DNA from: Gyromitra esculenta
Taxonomy: Eukaryota; Ascomycota; Pezizomycetes; Pezizales; Discinaceae
NCBI GenBank assembly: GCA_038503075.1
Contig: JBCAML010000008.1
Coordinates: 682,001 to 746,000, forward strand
Direction: 5' to 3'
Length of the DNA: 64,000 bases
Shown: piece after piece, positions 11,901 to 23,674 of the stretch
How positions within the stretch are numbered: position 1 is the stretch's first letter
Layout: each line of letters opens with the position of its first letter
Notes under the pieces: generated by a model
What the model saw: only the letters and a program-made list of their open reading frames with translations
What the model was told of the DNA's origin: nothing
Database searches by the model: none
Position numbers and translations under genes: made by a program

Positions 11901-14212
11901 TCGATTGTCATGCTCGAGGGTATCGATACCTGCCTAGCCACAATACAGAGTACTTTGATCAATACGTCGTGCTTGTCATACTAATACACCACAGGAGTAG
12001 TAAGGCTTAACTACGTAACTTCCCCGGGAGCGTGTGCAACAACTAGCACATGTAGCTACATAACTGCTATCAAGAAATCTAGTCCCCCACGGTAATATCA
12101 ATATGATAATTATTCCTTGAGATATCAAATCTCCACACTCCTGCCGTAGGGCAAGGCTGTCTGGCCCAAATCAATATGTCTGTTTTATCGATATAGCCTC
12201 AGACACACGCGTACGCCATGCCCCGGTAACCGATGCGATTTCCCAATTTAGGAACCCGTGATTTGAATGACAATTGTTTCCCTTGGATCACCTCAGATTG
12301 CACCCCGATTAGCCCCGAGCCAGAAGTGCAATTTATCTTCTGCGCCTTAGGCATCTTGATCTTCTCAAGTCACCCATCGCGTGGCTAAGCTCATGTTCAG
12401 TTGAAAAGTGACTCGTCGCAACGTCCCCCTTGCTTCCTAATTTGGATCTTGATGAGGCTTGATCGCACACTCCCAGCATTAGACCCCTGGCTGGAGGGGG
12501 GAGGGGTGTATGTCTACCCCGCTATATAACATTTTGCTGAGACCAGTTCGTTACACAGGATGGGAAATTTTATGTATAATTTGAAGTAGAGGCATAGAAA
12601 CGTTTACTTTAAATTAAGAGCTTACCCGGCGGTCCGGAAGTTGTGCTGTGTGGTAGATCGGTGGGCGATTCCCGGAGAACAGCAGTATGTAATATCGTCG
12701 TTTGTTCGCTTTCTTGTCCGCTACTATCGCGGCTATTTTAGAAACATGGCCTCAAACTGTGTTACCGGCCAGTGAGAGGTTGGGGGGGGTGATCGTGAGG
12801 TCGCACCGAGGAGTCAGGGAGTTTCTATTTTACTTCCAGAAACAAATCACGTCTGATCAGTACACGAAATAACCGCTGTCTGCTGTGGGATCAGCCGCAC
12901 CTGAAAATCCGGAGAGCGCCAGAACACAAATCAGGTAGGCAGCGATGTTACATGAAAGAGAGAGGGAGGTTGGTGGCTTCGAAACCTCTACAAGCTTTAA
13001 TCGCTGTATTATTTAGAAAGACCAACTAATCATGCTGCAAGTGCTGCATGTGGTACTGCCGCAACCCTCATGTCCTTTGGTTGACAGCCCCAGGCGAACA
13101 AGATAAATAAATAAATAAATGAGAAACGATAAGAAATAAGAAATAAGAAATAAAATAAAATAAAATAAAACAGGGCTCAGGGCTGCTCAGAGATTGGACG
13201 AGACCTGCTGTTTAAATTTTAATCCGCTAAGCAGTAAGGTATGATTTTTAGGCTGTGACGTCGGTCGCAATACGCTGGGGTTAATTATTGGCAACCCATC
13301 CACGAATCTGGCATCCATCTCTGTTTGTGTAGCCAGCTACAAGGCGGAGTTCATGATGAAGCCGCGAATGTGTACCTGGTAATGACGCTCCAATCCCAAG
13401 CTGGCCGGAAGGCTTGGCACCCGAGAGCCTCAGACCTTTAAATGGGCTTGGGCTTGGGCTCGGTCAACATGAGTCCCGGCTTTCCGAGGGCTGGGGTTAT
13501 TGAAAAGAAGACGGAGAGCACGGAACGGGTTAGCGGGCGGTGTTTAAACTGACAGATCGCAATCGCTCTCCACACGGTCTTTAGCCAGCCAGCCAGCCAG
13601 CCATCGCTGGACGGAAAGTCCTCGCAAGTGTAGAATTGGTCACTTATATCGTTTGCAATACTGTGTGCCGTACCTGTCCCTATCCTGGGATTTCTTCACC
13701 ACGCGATGGCATCTCGTGTTGTTGGTGGAGGAAAAAGCACGGGGCTGTACTCTTTTATGCAGGTATGCGGCCAATTTTGGATCCGCTGGTACTCTTCCAC
13801 ACCAGGGCCGCACCCTACCAGTCTAAGTAACGAGTAGCTGGTTGTACATAGACATTTTACCACAGAAAACCTCCAAAGCCCCCTAGGGAGACCCAATAGG
13901 TTAAGGGAAAGGGGAAGCGGCTTGAGCTTGGTTGCTGCCCTGCGTGTCTGACGAAGTTAAAACCGCATAGTTTGTTGAAAAAAAAAGGCCGTGGTATACA
14001 TATTGCTGAGCCCGCTTGATTTCGCTACTTTTGTCTCCCCAGCCAGCCTATATTGAGCAATACCAGGAGAAAAAAATAACTCCAAGTCCCTCCATCTACA
14101 TACTCTCAGTCCTCAATCTTCTTTATTCCCCTGTCGAGATCCGGATACCTACATACGATTGAAAAAAAAAAAGACACGGTATTCGAGTTAGTGCACGCTC
14201 CGTCACGATCTC
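8919..14212. other. gene desert between element B and the psd2-like gene
   Basis: About 5.3 kb with no recognisable gene. The longest ORFs are 163 codons (9756-10247, plus) and an antisense 111 codons (9836-10171), neither with a domain I know. A short hairpin, ATCCCTAA/TTAGGGAT, lies near 10349-10373. The motif AGACCAGTTCGTTA near 12541 repeats 14 bp of the element B arm. AT-rich simple repeats occur at 13103-13170 and an AGCC run at 13583-13602. Pyrimidine-rich sequence from about 14030 probably begins the promoter/leader of the downstream gene. Confidence 0.5.
13103..13170. repeat. (AAAT)n / (AAATAAG)n / (AAAAT)n simple repeat
   Basis: Tandem ATAA units at about 13103-13120 are followed by AAGAAAT and AAAAT units at 13131-13170. 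This is a simple-sequence A-rich tract with no other evident function. Confidence 0.85.
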
Positions 14213-14243
14213 ACTCAGCTCAGCTCAGCTCAGCTCAGCTCAG
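14213..14243 (+). repeat. (CTCAG)n pentanucleotide repeat in the leader of the psd2-like gene
   Basis: About six tandem CTCAG units sit roughly 150-180 bp before the proposed start codon at 14393 and are followed by CTGCTA units (14253-14275). They probably lie in the 5' untranslated leader. No coding role is likely, because the surrounding frames are short and the conserved C2 domain begins after 14393. Confidence 0.85.
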
Positions 14244-14392
14244 TTGCACTATCTGCTGCTACTGCTGCTACTGCTGTGTATCCCCCACGATCGGCAAATC
14301 AGATTCGAGCTGTCCCCCGGACGACGAAAAACAGGTTTTTCGTTTCCTTACAGCTTCCCCTCAAACAAAGCTGGGCACCGTTTTGTGACAAG

Positions 14393-17300
14393 ATGGTGTT
14401 GCTTAACCTTCCATTCCCATCTCGACACGGGCGGAAACCCAACTCCAAACCTACGTCTCCAGTACCAAGCAGATCAGGTTCACCAAAACTCATGAACGAA
14501 AGCACCCTCGTGCTGAAGACCACCGTGGTCAGGGTATGCGATTTTAAATATCTTGCTCAGAAATAAATAACGGACGCCCAAATGCTGACCTCGAATTTCT
14601 TTTTGTCCAGGGCCAAAATTTGGCTCCGAAAGATAAGAACGGATTCAGTGATCCTGTCCGTGAATTCTCTCTCGTTCACCCCGCACACACCCCGCGTATC
14701 TCAGAAACTGATTGAATTTTGACCCTCTTAGTATTTGATAGTATCACTGAGCGAGTATCGGTTTCAAACAGAGGCTATCCCGAAGACCCTCAATCCCGAA
14801 TGGAATGACACGTTCGACATGCCCCTCAGCGGGGCCAACTCATGCTTGTTGGATTGCGTCTGTTGGGATAAAGACCTATTCGGAAAGGTTTGAATTACCG
14901 TACCGAGATTGTTGGGAGAAAAGGAAAAGAAAAAAAAAAGTGAGGCAATAAAAATCCCGAGTTTCTGACATGTGGGCCTGCAATATAGGACTACATGGGA
15001 GAGTTCACTGTCCCTCTCGACCAAATTTTCGCAAATGGACAAGTGAGCCAAGAGGTCAGCACCTTATTCTTAGGATTCATCCTAATAGTGCTATCCGACC
15101 CCCCCTGCTAACTCCAACAACTCATTATGTATTTCAGCCTCGATGGTTCCCGTTAAAGTCTAGCCGCAAAAAAGCCACGATTTCCGGGGAGATACAACTC
15201 CAATTTTCGCTCCTGGACGCTTCCAACGATGCTGCTACACCAGAGCAAATAATGCAGAAATGGCAGTTTTGGCAGAGCGGTTTCGTAACAACACCAAGTC
15301 CGAGTGTGTCCCCCAGCATCTACGAGAACGATGATCCGCTTTCACGAGATTTGGGGGTGACGGGATTGTCAGGCGACGAAGGCGACGAGAACCTGGGACC
15401 AGATGGATCGTTTGATCGAACGAAAACTCAGAGAGTAGGGACAATGGCTTCAACTAGATCTACAGCTACTTCGGCGAAGAAGGATAGGTTGGTTGTTACC
15501 AAGAAGGGCAAACACTACGAGCTTTCTAGGGAGTCGGATGTTGTTGGTGTCATCTTCCTAGAGATCAATTCCATCGCGGATTTGCCCCCTGAGCGGAACG
15601 GTGAGTTTGGACCCTACCACAATATCAAATTACGAAATAACCACTGACTGATAATTTAGTGACTCGTACTGGCTTTGATATGGATCCATTCGTCGTTGTC
15701 TCGCTTGGGAAGAAAACCTATCGCACACGACACATCCGCCACTCGTTAAACCCGGTATTTGACGAAAAGATGGTTTTTCAAGTTCTGCGACACGAGCAGA
15801 ATTACTCTTTAAGCTTAGCTGTCGTAGATCGTGACAAGTTCTCTTCAAACGACTTTGTAGCACAGACGAATTTTGCGCTTCAAGAGATAATTTCCACCCA
15901 GCCCATTGCTGACCCGCAAACCGGTCTCTACAACCTTCGAGAGCCGCTGAGAGATGAGAGCCCAACTTCCCCCATGACCCCTTCCAGTACCGGAAAGACA
16001 CGTTTTCGCCTACCGATTTCACGGACGAACTCGGGAACCAACCTGTCTGCCACTAAAAAGGGTCGCCCGGAACTGGAACGGAGGACATCCACCAACTCAC
16101 TACGGAGCACAGCAGGCGGTTTCCTGTCGGATGGTACAGTGACACCCAATGATGAAAATATGTTGGCTCCACCTGGGCCCGGAAAGATGATGCCAGTGTC
16201 TGATAGCATGGACTATGACCTGAAGACATACGTATTGCCACTCCCGCTTAAGAATAAGGATAGATGGGAGGATAAACATAATCCAGAGATTACGATAAAA
16301 GCGAAATATGTGCCCTACCCGGCGCTGCGGCAGCAGTTCTGGCGGGTTATGCTCCGACAATATGATGCGGATGATAGTAGTATGATTAGCCGTGTAGAAT
16401 TGACTACTATGCTTGATACCCTGGGGTCTACACTGTCTGCCCAGACGATTGATGGGTTCTTTCAAAGGTTCATGGATGGACAGGGCAGCTTGGAGGATGT
16501 TGAATTGACAATCGACCAGGCAGTGATCTGCTTAGAGGATCAACTCTCTTCGACTACACCGCGGACACCGTTGATAAAACGTGTTGGCGCTCACATTCCA
16601 AGCATTTCTATGCCCGGGAAGGGCTCTCAGGACGATTCAGGTCGCGATGATCAATCCCAAAGATCTGAGGATAGCACAGGCTCGAATACACCTACCAGCA
16701 CGTTCGACCCGAAGGGTAGGAGTGTGATGTCTCTAACCGCAACTCAAAGTATTGATGTTCTTGGCACAGCAGGCGAAGAGGGTTTGATGCTTGGCGATAA
16801 CGACCTTGCAGATGACAAGGCTGAGGAACACGTGATTCAAATTCAAGAGTGTCCATTATGTCACCAGCCACGCCTGAATAAACGTTCGGAACAAGATATT
16901 GTCACTCATTTGGCGACCTGTGCGAGCCAGGACTGGAGGCAGGTTGATAAGCTCGTCATGGGGGGTTTTGTGACGAGTAGTCAAGCGCAACGCAAGTGGT
17001 ACTCTAAGGTTATCTCGAAGATTTCATACGGAGGCTACAAGTTGGGTGCAAACTCAGCGAACATCTTGGTGCAGGATAGGATCACAGGGCAAATCCAAGA
17101 AGAACGGATGAGTGTTTATGTACGGTTGGGTATTAGGCTGCTTTATAAGGGTCTCAGCAGCACCAGTATGGAGAATAAGAAGAGTATGGCTACCTGCCCC
17201 CCCAAATATATATATATATATATATATATAGCTGTATATATAACTGGGTGCTAATCTTGACCTCGATAGTTAAAAAACTACTTTACTCGCTCAGCGTGAA

Positions 17301-18218
17301 GCAGGGTAAGAAGTTTGATAATCCAGCTTCCGCTCGCGATATTAAGGGTTTTATTGCCTTCCACCAGCTTGACCTCTCTGAAGTTTTGTTGCCTCTGGAC
17401 CAGTTCAAAACATTTAATGAATTTTTCTATCGCGCACTCAAGCCAGGTGCTCGGCCATGTGCCGGTCAAGACGACCCGCGCGTTATCGTCTCTCCTGCCG
17501 ATTGCCGTTCCGTAGTATTTAATAAGACAGACGACGCAACTAGGATTTGGATTAAGGGACGGGAGTTCTCAATCAAGAGACTGCTTGGCGATGCCTATCC
17601 TGACGAGGCGAAGCGATTCGAAAAGGGTGGATTAGGAATTTTTAGATTGGCACCACAAGATTATCATAGATTTCATATTCCAGTAGATGGGGTTATGGGA
17701 GAACCGAAGTTGATTAAGGGAGAGTATTATACGGTTAATCCGATGGCTATTCGATCAGCGTATGTCCATTCCGTTCCATACCAGTGTAGTAAGAGAGGTC
17801 AATAGCTAACTAAAAGGATAGACTCGATGTTTATGGCGAAAACGTTCGCATCTGTGTCCCTGTTGATTCAGTAGAACACGGGCGTGTTATGATTATCTGC
17901 GTTGGTGCAATGATGGTGGGCTCCACCGTCATCACGGCGAAGGCGGAGCAGCAAGTCAAGCGCACCGATGAGTTGGGATACTTCCAATTTGGCGGATCTA
18001 CGATTGTACTATTGTTTGAGCCTGGAAGAATGGTGTTCGACGAGGATCTTGTCGACAACTCGTCGAACGCACTCGAAACACTGATCCGCGTGGGGATGAG
18101 TATTGGACATACCCCAGGGACTGCTGGTGTGAGTATGAGGAAAGAAAATGTGAGCCCAGAAGAGAAGATGGAGGCTCGTAGAAGGATTGAGGGAAGCTTG
18201 GCACCACAGGCTGAATAG
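14393..18218 (+). CDS. psd2: C2-domain phosphatidylserine decarboxylase, Psd2 type
   Basis: Converts phosphatidylserine to phosphatidylethanolamine; Psd2-type enzymes act on Golgi/endosomal membranes. Exons: 14393-14533, 14611-14655, 14732-14887, 14989-15054, 15138-15600, 15660-17183, 17270-17759, 17822-18218, total 1093 aa. All junctions keep frame; the exon 2 donor GTCCGT is weak but the join restores the C2 core GFSDP/YLIVSLSEYRF. Order: first C2 domain (about 37-140), linker, second C2 domain (about 270-390, DMDPFVVVSLG), EF-hand-like loop DADDSSMISRVE, a C-x2-C...H-x3-C zinc-finger-like motif (CPLCHQP...HLATC), then the decarboxylase domain with KQGKKFDNP, FNEFFYRALKPGARP and HRFHIPVDG. 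The self-cleavage motif is GGST; its serine, residue 1021 (codon 17997-17999), becomes the pyruvoyl cofactor. Domain order and length fit filamentous-fungal Psd2. Intron 6 (17184-17269) contains an AT dinucleotide run. Confidence 0.93.
17205..17230. repeat. (TA)n microsatellite inside a psd2 intron
   Basis: About thirteen TA units lie within the intron 17184-17269, between the donor GTATGG and the branch-point-like CTAAT at 17251. Confidence 0.9.
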
Positions 18219-19374
18219 GTACATTATAACACCCCAAGATATAGATCTTTATTTTTATTTCCTGTCTTGTGTGGGGGGCATTCTTTGTCATTGAAGTTTT
18301 GGAAGCGGCATTTTGTATCATATCAATTACTGATCATTCGCATGCTGCTTCTGGATCTCGTTGATAAGAGTGATCTAACCAAACGGGATAAGATGCCATG
18401 TGAACATGCACTAATATTTTTCTTTAGACAGAAAGTGGGTATACACGATACCAAACCAAAAAGAGGGATTTCCTTGTGATTTAGAAGGCGTATTTGGTCA
18501 CAGACGAGCAGTTTTTTACTTTTGGGGAACAAAAAAAAGGGTTGACGTTGGGGAACCACGGCACCTGTAACATTTCCTTTTGTTTTCTTTGTGTCTTTTT
18601 AAAAAGGGTCGCGGTTTTATTGGAGACCTGTGGATATATCAGTGTGTTTGTGCGAGAGGGAGATGGGGTTTTTATTCAACATGGAAGCTTAGTTAGGGCG
18701 GGCTGGTTCTACAGCACTGCTGGGCGTGTTGGGGTTGGGGGTTGGGGGCATCTCAACAAGTGTGAATGTTTGGACGGGTTTTTATGTAGCAAGAACGAGA
18801 TGCGTATATGAACAAGTGTTGTTACTATCACACACGTATTGTCGATGCGGTGTCAGCACTGTGCTGTATTGCCAGTATTCCCAGTGACGTGATGTGATGC
18901 AGAATCCCCCGCACGCGTAAAGTAGAGTGATGTTGGCACAAGCTCGTGCACGGGTCGCTCGCCCTGGACGCGCCAAGCCCGCGTGGTGTCCCAGCATCGC
19001 CAAAACAAAGTGAATCAAAACAACAAGGAGCAACGACGCGACCCCCCATCGCCCCAAGTCCATCGCCCACCGCCCACCGCCCACCACCGCACCTGCCATC
19101 CCCGCCCGCCCCCCCCGTCAAGCCCGTCCTTCGCCCCCCAGCAAGTACACAGCACCACCCCCGAGCTCTGCGTCTCCTATCGCCATAGACAGCCTGCAGT
19201 CTCGGCGACGGTGTATATATATACCTACAAAGACAAAGGGACGCGCAAGCCCAGCCCAGCTCCATACCCACGAGACCACCCATAATAATAATAATAATAT
19301 AAAATACATAACGGCAGCGGTGGCGTGAAGCAATTGCCCCCACCGCTCTCCTGACGTCCACAATTCAGATCTTG
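18219..19374. other. intergenic between psd2-like gene and mis13
   Basis: The first part is the 3' flank of the psd2-like gene. From about 18960 the plus strand becomes C-rich (CCCCCC and CCACCG runs near 19040-19140), followed by an ATA/AAT trinucleotide run at 19283-19301; this is probably the promoter and leader of mis13. The ORFs here on both strands are low-complexity and not credible genes. Confidence 0.5.
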
Positions 19375-21819
19375 ATGCCCATATACGCGCAGCGGCCGCT
19401 CCAAACACTCATCATGCCCGTAAGCAGCAGTCGACCGAAGCGGAAAAGCCGGGGCGACGCATATCCGGAGGACAATGGCGGAGGAGGAGCAGCAGCAGCA
19501 ACAGTAGCAGTCGGAGGAGGATCAGGAATAGGAGGAGGAGGAGGAGGAAAGGAAGCGGGGGCTCTGGAAAAGGAAAATAGTGCGCCGGCGACGAAAACTA
19601 GGAAGAAGAGACGCGAAGACGGTACTGAGAAGCCTCCTAGTAAGGTAGGAACCTTTGTAGCGTCACGCTGCGTGACTGCTACTTTTCTTCTCTGTATTTT
19701 TGATATCTTGAATCCTTCCCCCCTCTCCCCCGGCCACATCCGGATTCCCGACAGCAGGGAGATAAGGATAAATAAGGAACAGGGGAAAGGCTGATATCGT
19801 GGCGGGTAAACTACAGAAACAGAAGAAGGCACCTGCACCAATGCAGAATGACGACGGCTTTTTCTTTCGCACACGCTCGACAACTCGCTCCAGCAAGGCC
19901 GCTGAGATAGCTCAATCAACACAAAAATCATCGGCATCGCTACCCCCGCCAGTACCAGATCCTCCAAAACGAAGGACGACTAGGAAACGTACGCTAACCC
20001 CCCCATTACCGCCAGACGAAGAGCAGCCGAAGAAAGCAAAGCCGGAGAAAGCAAAGCCGGAGAAGGAGAAAAAGACGTTTTCACTGGAAGCGGAGGCCAA
20101 TGATGACGTCAAGATGGTGCAGGAGGTGAAGGTGGTCGAGAAGAAGAAGGGAAAGAAGAAGAAAGAGAAGGCGCCTGCTATCCCCCCCCCTCCTCCTCCT
20201 CCTCCTGCTGCTGCCGCAGCGCCGACAAATCCACCACCTCCCCCGCCATCACGAATACCAACAGCGATACCAACAGCGACACCCAGAAGTAGGGGCGGCG
20301 GAGATGCGACGAGAGTGGTCTTGCATGTGTCAGATACGCCGATTATCAGGAAGAATCAGCAATTAAGGCAAAAAGGTGGGAAAGGAGGAAATAGACGGAG
20401 CAGCGTAGGGCTGAGAGGGAGAAGGGCAAGCTCATTGATGGATACGGGAATCATCGGTATGCGAACCTGCGGATTTTTGGATTTTTGGATTTTCGGTTCA
20501 CGCAAGTTGTTGGCGAAAAATATATCGTGATATTTCATGATTCTGGCTCCCAGTATGATGGGTTACATCATTACTAGAATCCAGGATCACGAAATTCGAT
20601 GGAATATATTACACCAATCATCGCCCATTCACTCTCCTTCTTGATAGAAGAACGGGGCACGGCCTAGGTGTTACAATTCACTAACTTTGTTTTTTGCGTT
20701 ATAGCTGAACCCCATGCGGAAATCACCCCCGAAGACTTCTACAAGCACATTCACGATGAATTATTGGAGCCCCAGCGGATGAAACAGCTGTTATCATGGT
20801 GCGGACGGAGAGCCTTGACTCCTGCTGCGCCTACGGGAGACAAAGAATTCAATGCTCGATCTATAGGTATGTTTCGGAAAAGGTCCCCAATTTGAGGTTT
20901 CCCGAGTCGGATGAGGACTTGCCTTTTTCTAGTAGTCCTTCTCGGTGACTACCGCGGAGGCCATCGAAAAGACTATCAAAAAAATTCGGCCTTTTTCAGC
21001 CATCAACACAGTAATTAAGTTGGTTCAGCTTATGCTGACAATGGCTCCTATAGCACGGATAATTGAAGAGGAATTGCTGTCAGACATACTCTCAGACTCG
21101 ACGTTGTCAACTTGGTTTAATAGGGTAACTACCCGAATCGGATTTACTTTGTCAATTGCCCGGAAAAGCAAAATAAGCTGACGGTCTGCTGCAGGAAGAT
21201 ACACTTCCATCAAATGTGGTAAAGAAACCTAATCCGAGGAACGCGGATAATTTTGCCAAAGCCGAAGAGTGTCAAGCCAACCTCAAAAAGTATTGTCTCA
21301 ACGTTCATCACCCGATCTCAATCGGTTTATTTATTTATTCCATTTTATCGAGAGAAAAAAAACACTTTTATTTATCTATTCTCCCGCCCTTGGTGCCCGA
21401 TCACTGACAGATTTCTGGGTGACAGGCTGCGAGATGAGAAAGAAACCTGGCTCTCACTCCTCAAATCCACAAGCGCGCTTTCCCTTAATCCCGACGTCAA
21501 CCTCTTCGACACATCGCTGTACCTCCCCGCGGAGTCATCGTTTGCATCGACCCTATCTCAATCGGCAGATCTGCTAGGGTCCGCAAAACGACTCGTCAAG
21601 CAGCACGCTGGCGAGATCGAGTTTCAAGTCGATCAGCTAATCGATGGGATTCACAAGCTACAACAATACGGTGAAGCGGCGGACCGATTGGGGGCTAGGG
21701 TGCTAGAGGATGCAGAAAAGGAGCTCGCAAAAAGGGAGGTTAGGGTTAGACAAGTGGCAGGGACGGAGGGATTGCCGTTACAGGAGGTCCTAAGATCTTT
21801 GAGTAGGATGGATCGGTAG
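19375..21819 (+). CDS. mis13: kinetochore MIND/Mis12 complex subunit Mis13 (Dsn1)
   Basis: Structural subunit of the Mis12/MIND complex, which links inner centromere proteins to Ndc80 at the kinetochore. Exons 19375-19644, 19817-20456, 20705-20866, 21054-21124, 21195-21289 and 21426-21819; about 543 aa, or 530 aa if translation starts at the ATG at 19414. The N-terminal half is basic and low-complexity, with Gly-Gly-Gly, Lys-rich and polyproline tracts. The recognisable Mis13/Dsn1 core is RRSSVGLRGRRASSLMDTG at the end of exon 2, then PHAEITPEDFYKHIHDEL and RMKQLLSWCGRRAL in exon 3, EEELLSDILSDSTLSTWF in exon 4, VVKKPNPRNADNFAKAEEC in exon 5 and a long helical C-terminus. The RRSS and RRASS sequences are where Aurora B regulates homologues. 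All six exons join in frame, with split codons at four of the five junctions. Confidence 0.88.
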
Positions 21820-23648
21820 GTTTAATATGCACGATTGTTCCGCGGGATGCTTGCTTCCTTGGAGGACATTAGAATTGAGGCGTTAAAGCACGGGAAGTCC
21901 AGTCATGGTCACGATGCGGTTTTTTCTCTCTTTCTCTGCCCTTTTCTTTTTCTCATTTTGTTGTAGTGTACCCAGAAATGGGTTGTACAGAGTATGAATA
22001 AGCTTTTTTTGTTATTTTTTCTTGGCTGCGGAGGAGGGGATCTCAGAATGGCGTTTGGGTATCGTATCGTCGCGTGTTTTATCTTCTTTGCATAGCAAGT
22101 TTACAACGATTTCATCTTCATCTTGGATTTCCTGTTCCTTCTCATGCCTGTTTTTTTTTTTCTTTCTCAACAGAATGTGGGCTAGGCTACATTCCGTTGA
22201 CGACTCTTGTTTTTTCCTTCATCTGATTGACATTCTTGCACATCTTTTTTCTTTCTTTCTGAAATCTGAGATATGACATGCAATATAAATAGATCCTCCA
22301 TCGATCGCCCGATTGGGTTCTCCAGGTTTTTTGCGAGAGCTCGAAAGGCGACTGGTCAATCTCTGGTCGTTGGAAGATCATCGCATGGGTTTGTGGAGTA
22401 GAGCAGCGTTACTCTACGAGTTGAGCCGTCTTTTGCAAATCTCCAACCGGGCCAAGGCAAAACAATAGAGGGAAAGAAAAAAAAAAAAAAAAGACGTTTG
22501 AACTGCGAATATGAGTTGGGTGTGGGTGCGCACGATTGCCCGAAAAAGCCCAACCCGATTTCCAGTTTGGGGAGGGAGAGGCAGTAAATCTGTGTCTCCA
22601 ACATCTGCCTCATGCGCGAGCCGAGATCAGGGTGGAACACTCTTTTCTTTCTCTTTGTGTCTGTTTGTCTATCTGTCTGTCTATCTGTCTCTTTCATTTG
22701 CCATGCACTTGTGCATTCACGCCCACATCCACACACCACCCACACACCCACCACCCACACAGCTAAAATAAAACATATATAGCATCCCTGTGGGCGTTGG
22801 CCTCGTCAAAACATGCAATCGGAGCGAGGAGTGATGATGACATCGGTGGATTCAGATTCAGATTTGATCAAAGATGTTGGGGGGTTGTGTGTCGTTGGAC
22901 TTACGATTGGATATATCCGCGGGGAGGGTCCGTGTGGTACTCCAGAAGACGAGAGACTCGCGGTAAACCTTGCCCTTAGCAAGGTAGCGAGCTTGCCAAG
23001 GTCAAATGTTGGATCGAGATTTGCGATCTCTCACGTTTTTCTGAGCACGCTTCTGAGCACGCTTTCCACGCTTCCTTTTTCCTTTTCTCTATCTCTCTCT
23101 CTCGTTTCCTTCTTGTCTCTCCTTCTCCTCACACCCCCCCCAACCCGGGAACGTGATGCTCCGTTTATTATTACCTTGTGTCACTTTTTTTTAAGAAAAG
23201 GCGTTGTTGAGGCGCCCCTCCCCCCTTTCGTCATTCCGGGTGTACGTTACCGTCCGTTCATCCGTAAACTCATTTCGTTCGCGTGAACAGCCACTGTAAC
23301 GGTATTTTATTCTCCACTTTACATTCGCTGGGTCTGGCTGGCGGTGGCGGCGGCAGCGCTTGAAAGAGCCAAGTGCTAGGTAGGGGGGGGAAGTTGCAGA
23401 TAAAGTGTATTCTTCAAACATATTCGTGCCAAGGGAGGGAGAGAGACGAGAATGAGAGGAGAGAGATTTTATCCATGGAGCACAAACACGATACGATATA
23501 GTACAGCAGCAGCAGCAGCACAGATTTTAATTACTGTTGACAGATGCGCTATGATAACATAAGGCGAGCAGCTTGTGCTTGTGTAGCCGCACGCAACAGG
23601 CGGAGATAAGTAGCGATGTATCCATTGCGTCGGGTGGGTCTCGTATCT

Positions 23649-23674
23649 CGCGCGCGCACACACACACACACACA
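23649..23674. repeat. (CG)n(CA)n microsatellite
   Basis: Alternating CGCGCG runs directly into about eight CA units. This alternating purine-pyrimidine tract can adopt Z-DNA. It lies in the upstream region of the nsdD-like gene. Confidence 0.85.

Noticed and set aside
19365..19967. 200-codon minus-strand ORF antisense to mis13
   Set aside because: It is the mirror of the Gly/Lys-rich first exons of mis13, which carry the conserved gene; the antisense product is a Pro/Ala low-complexity string.
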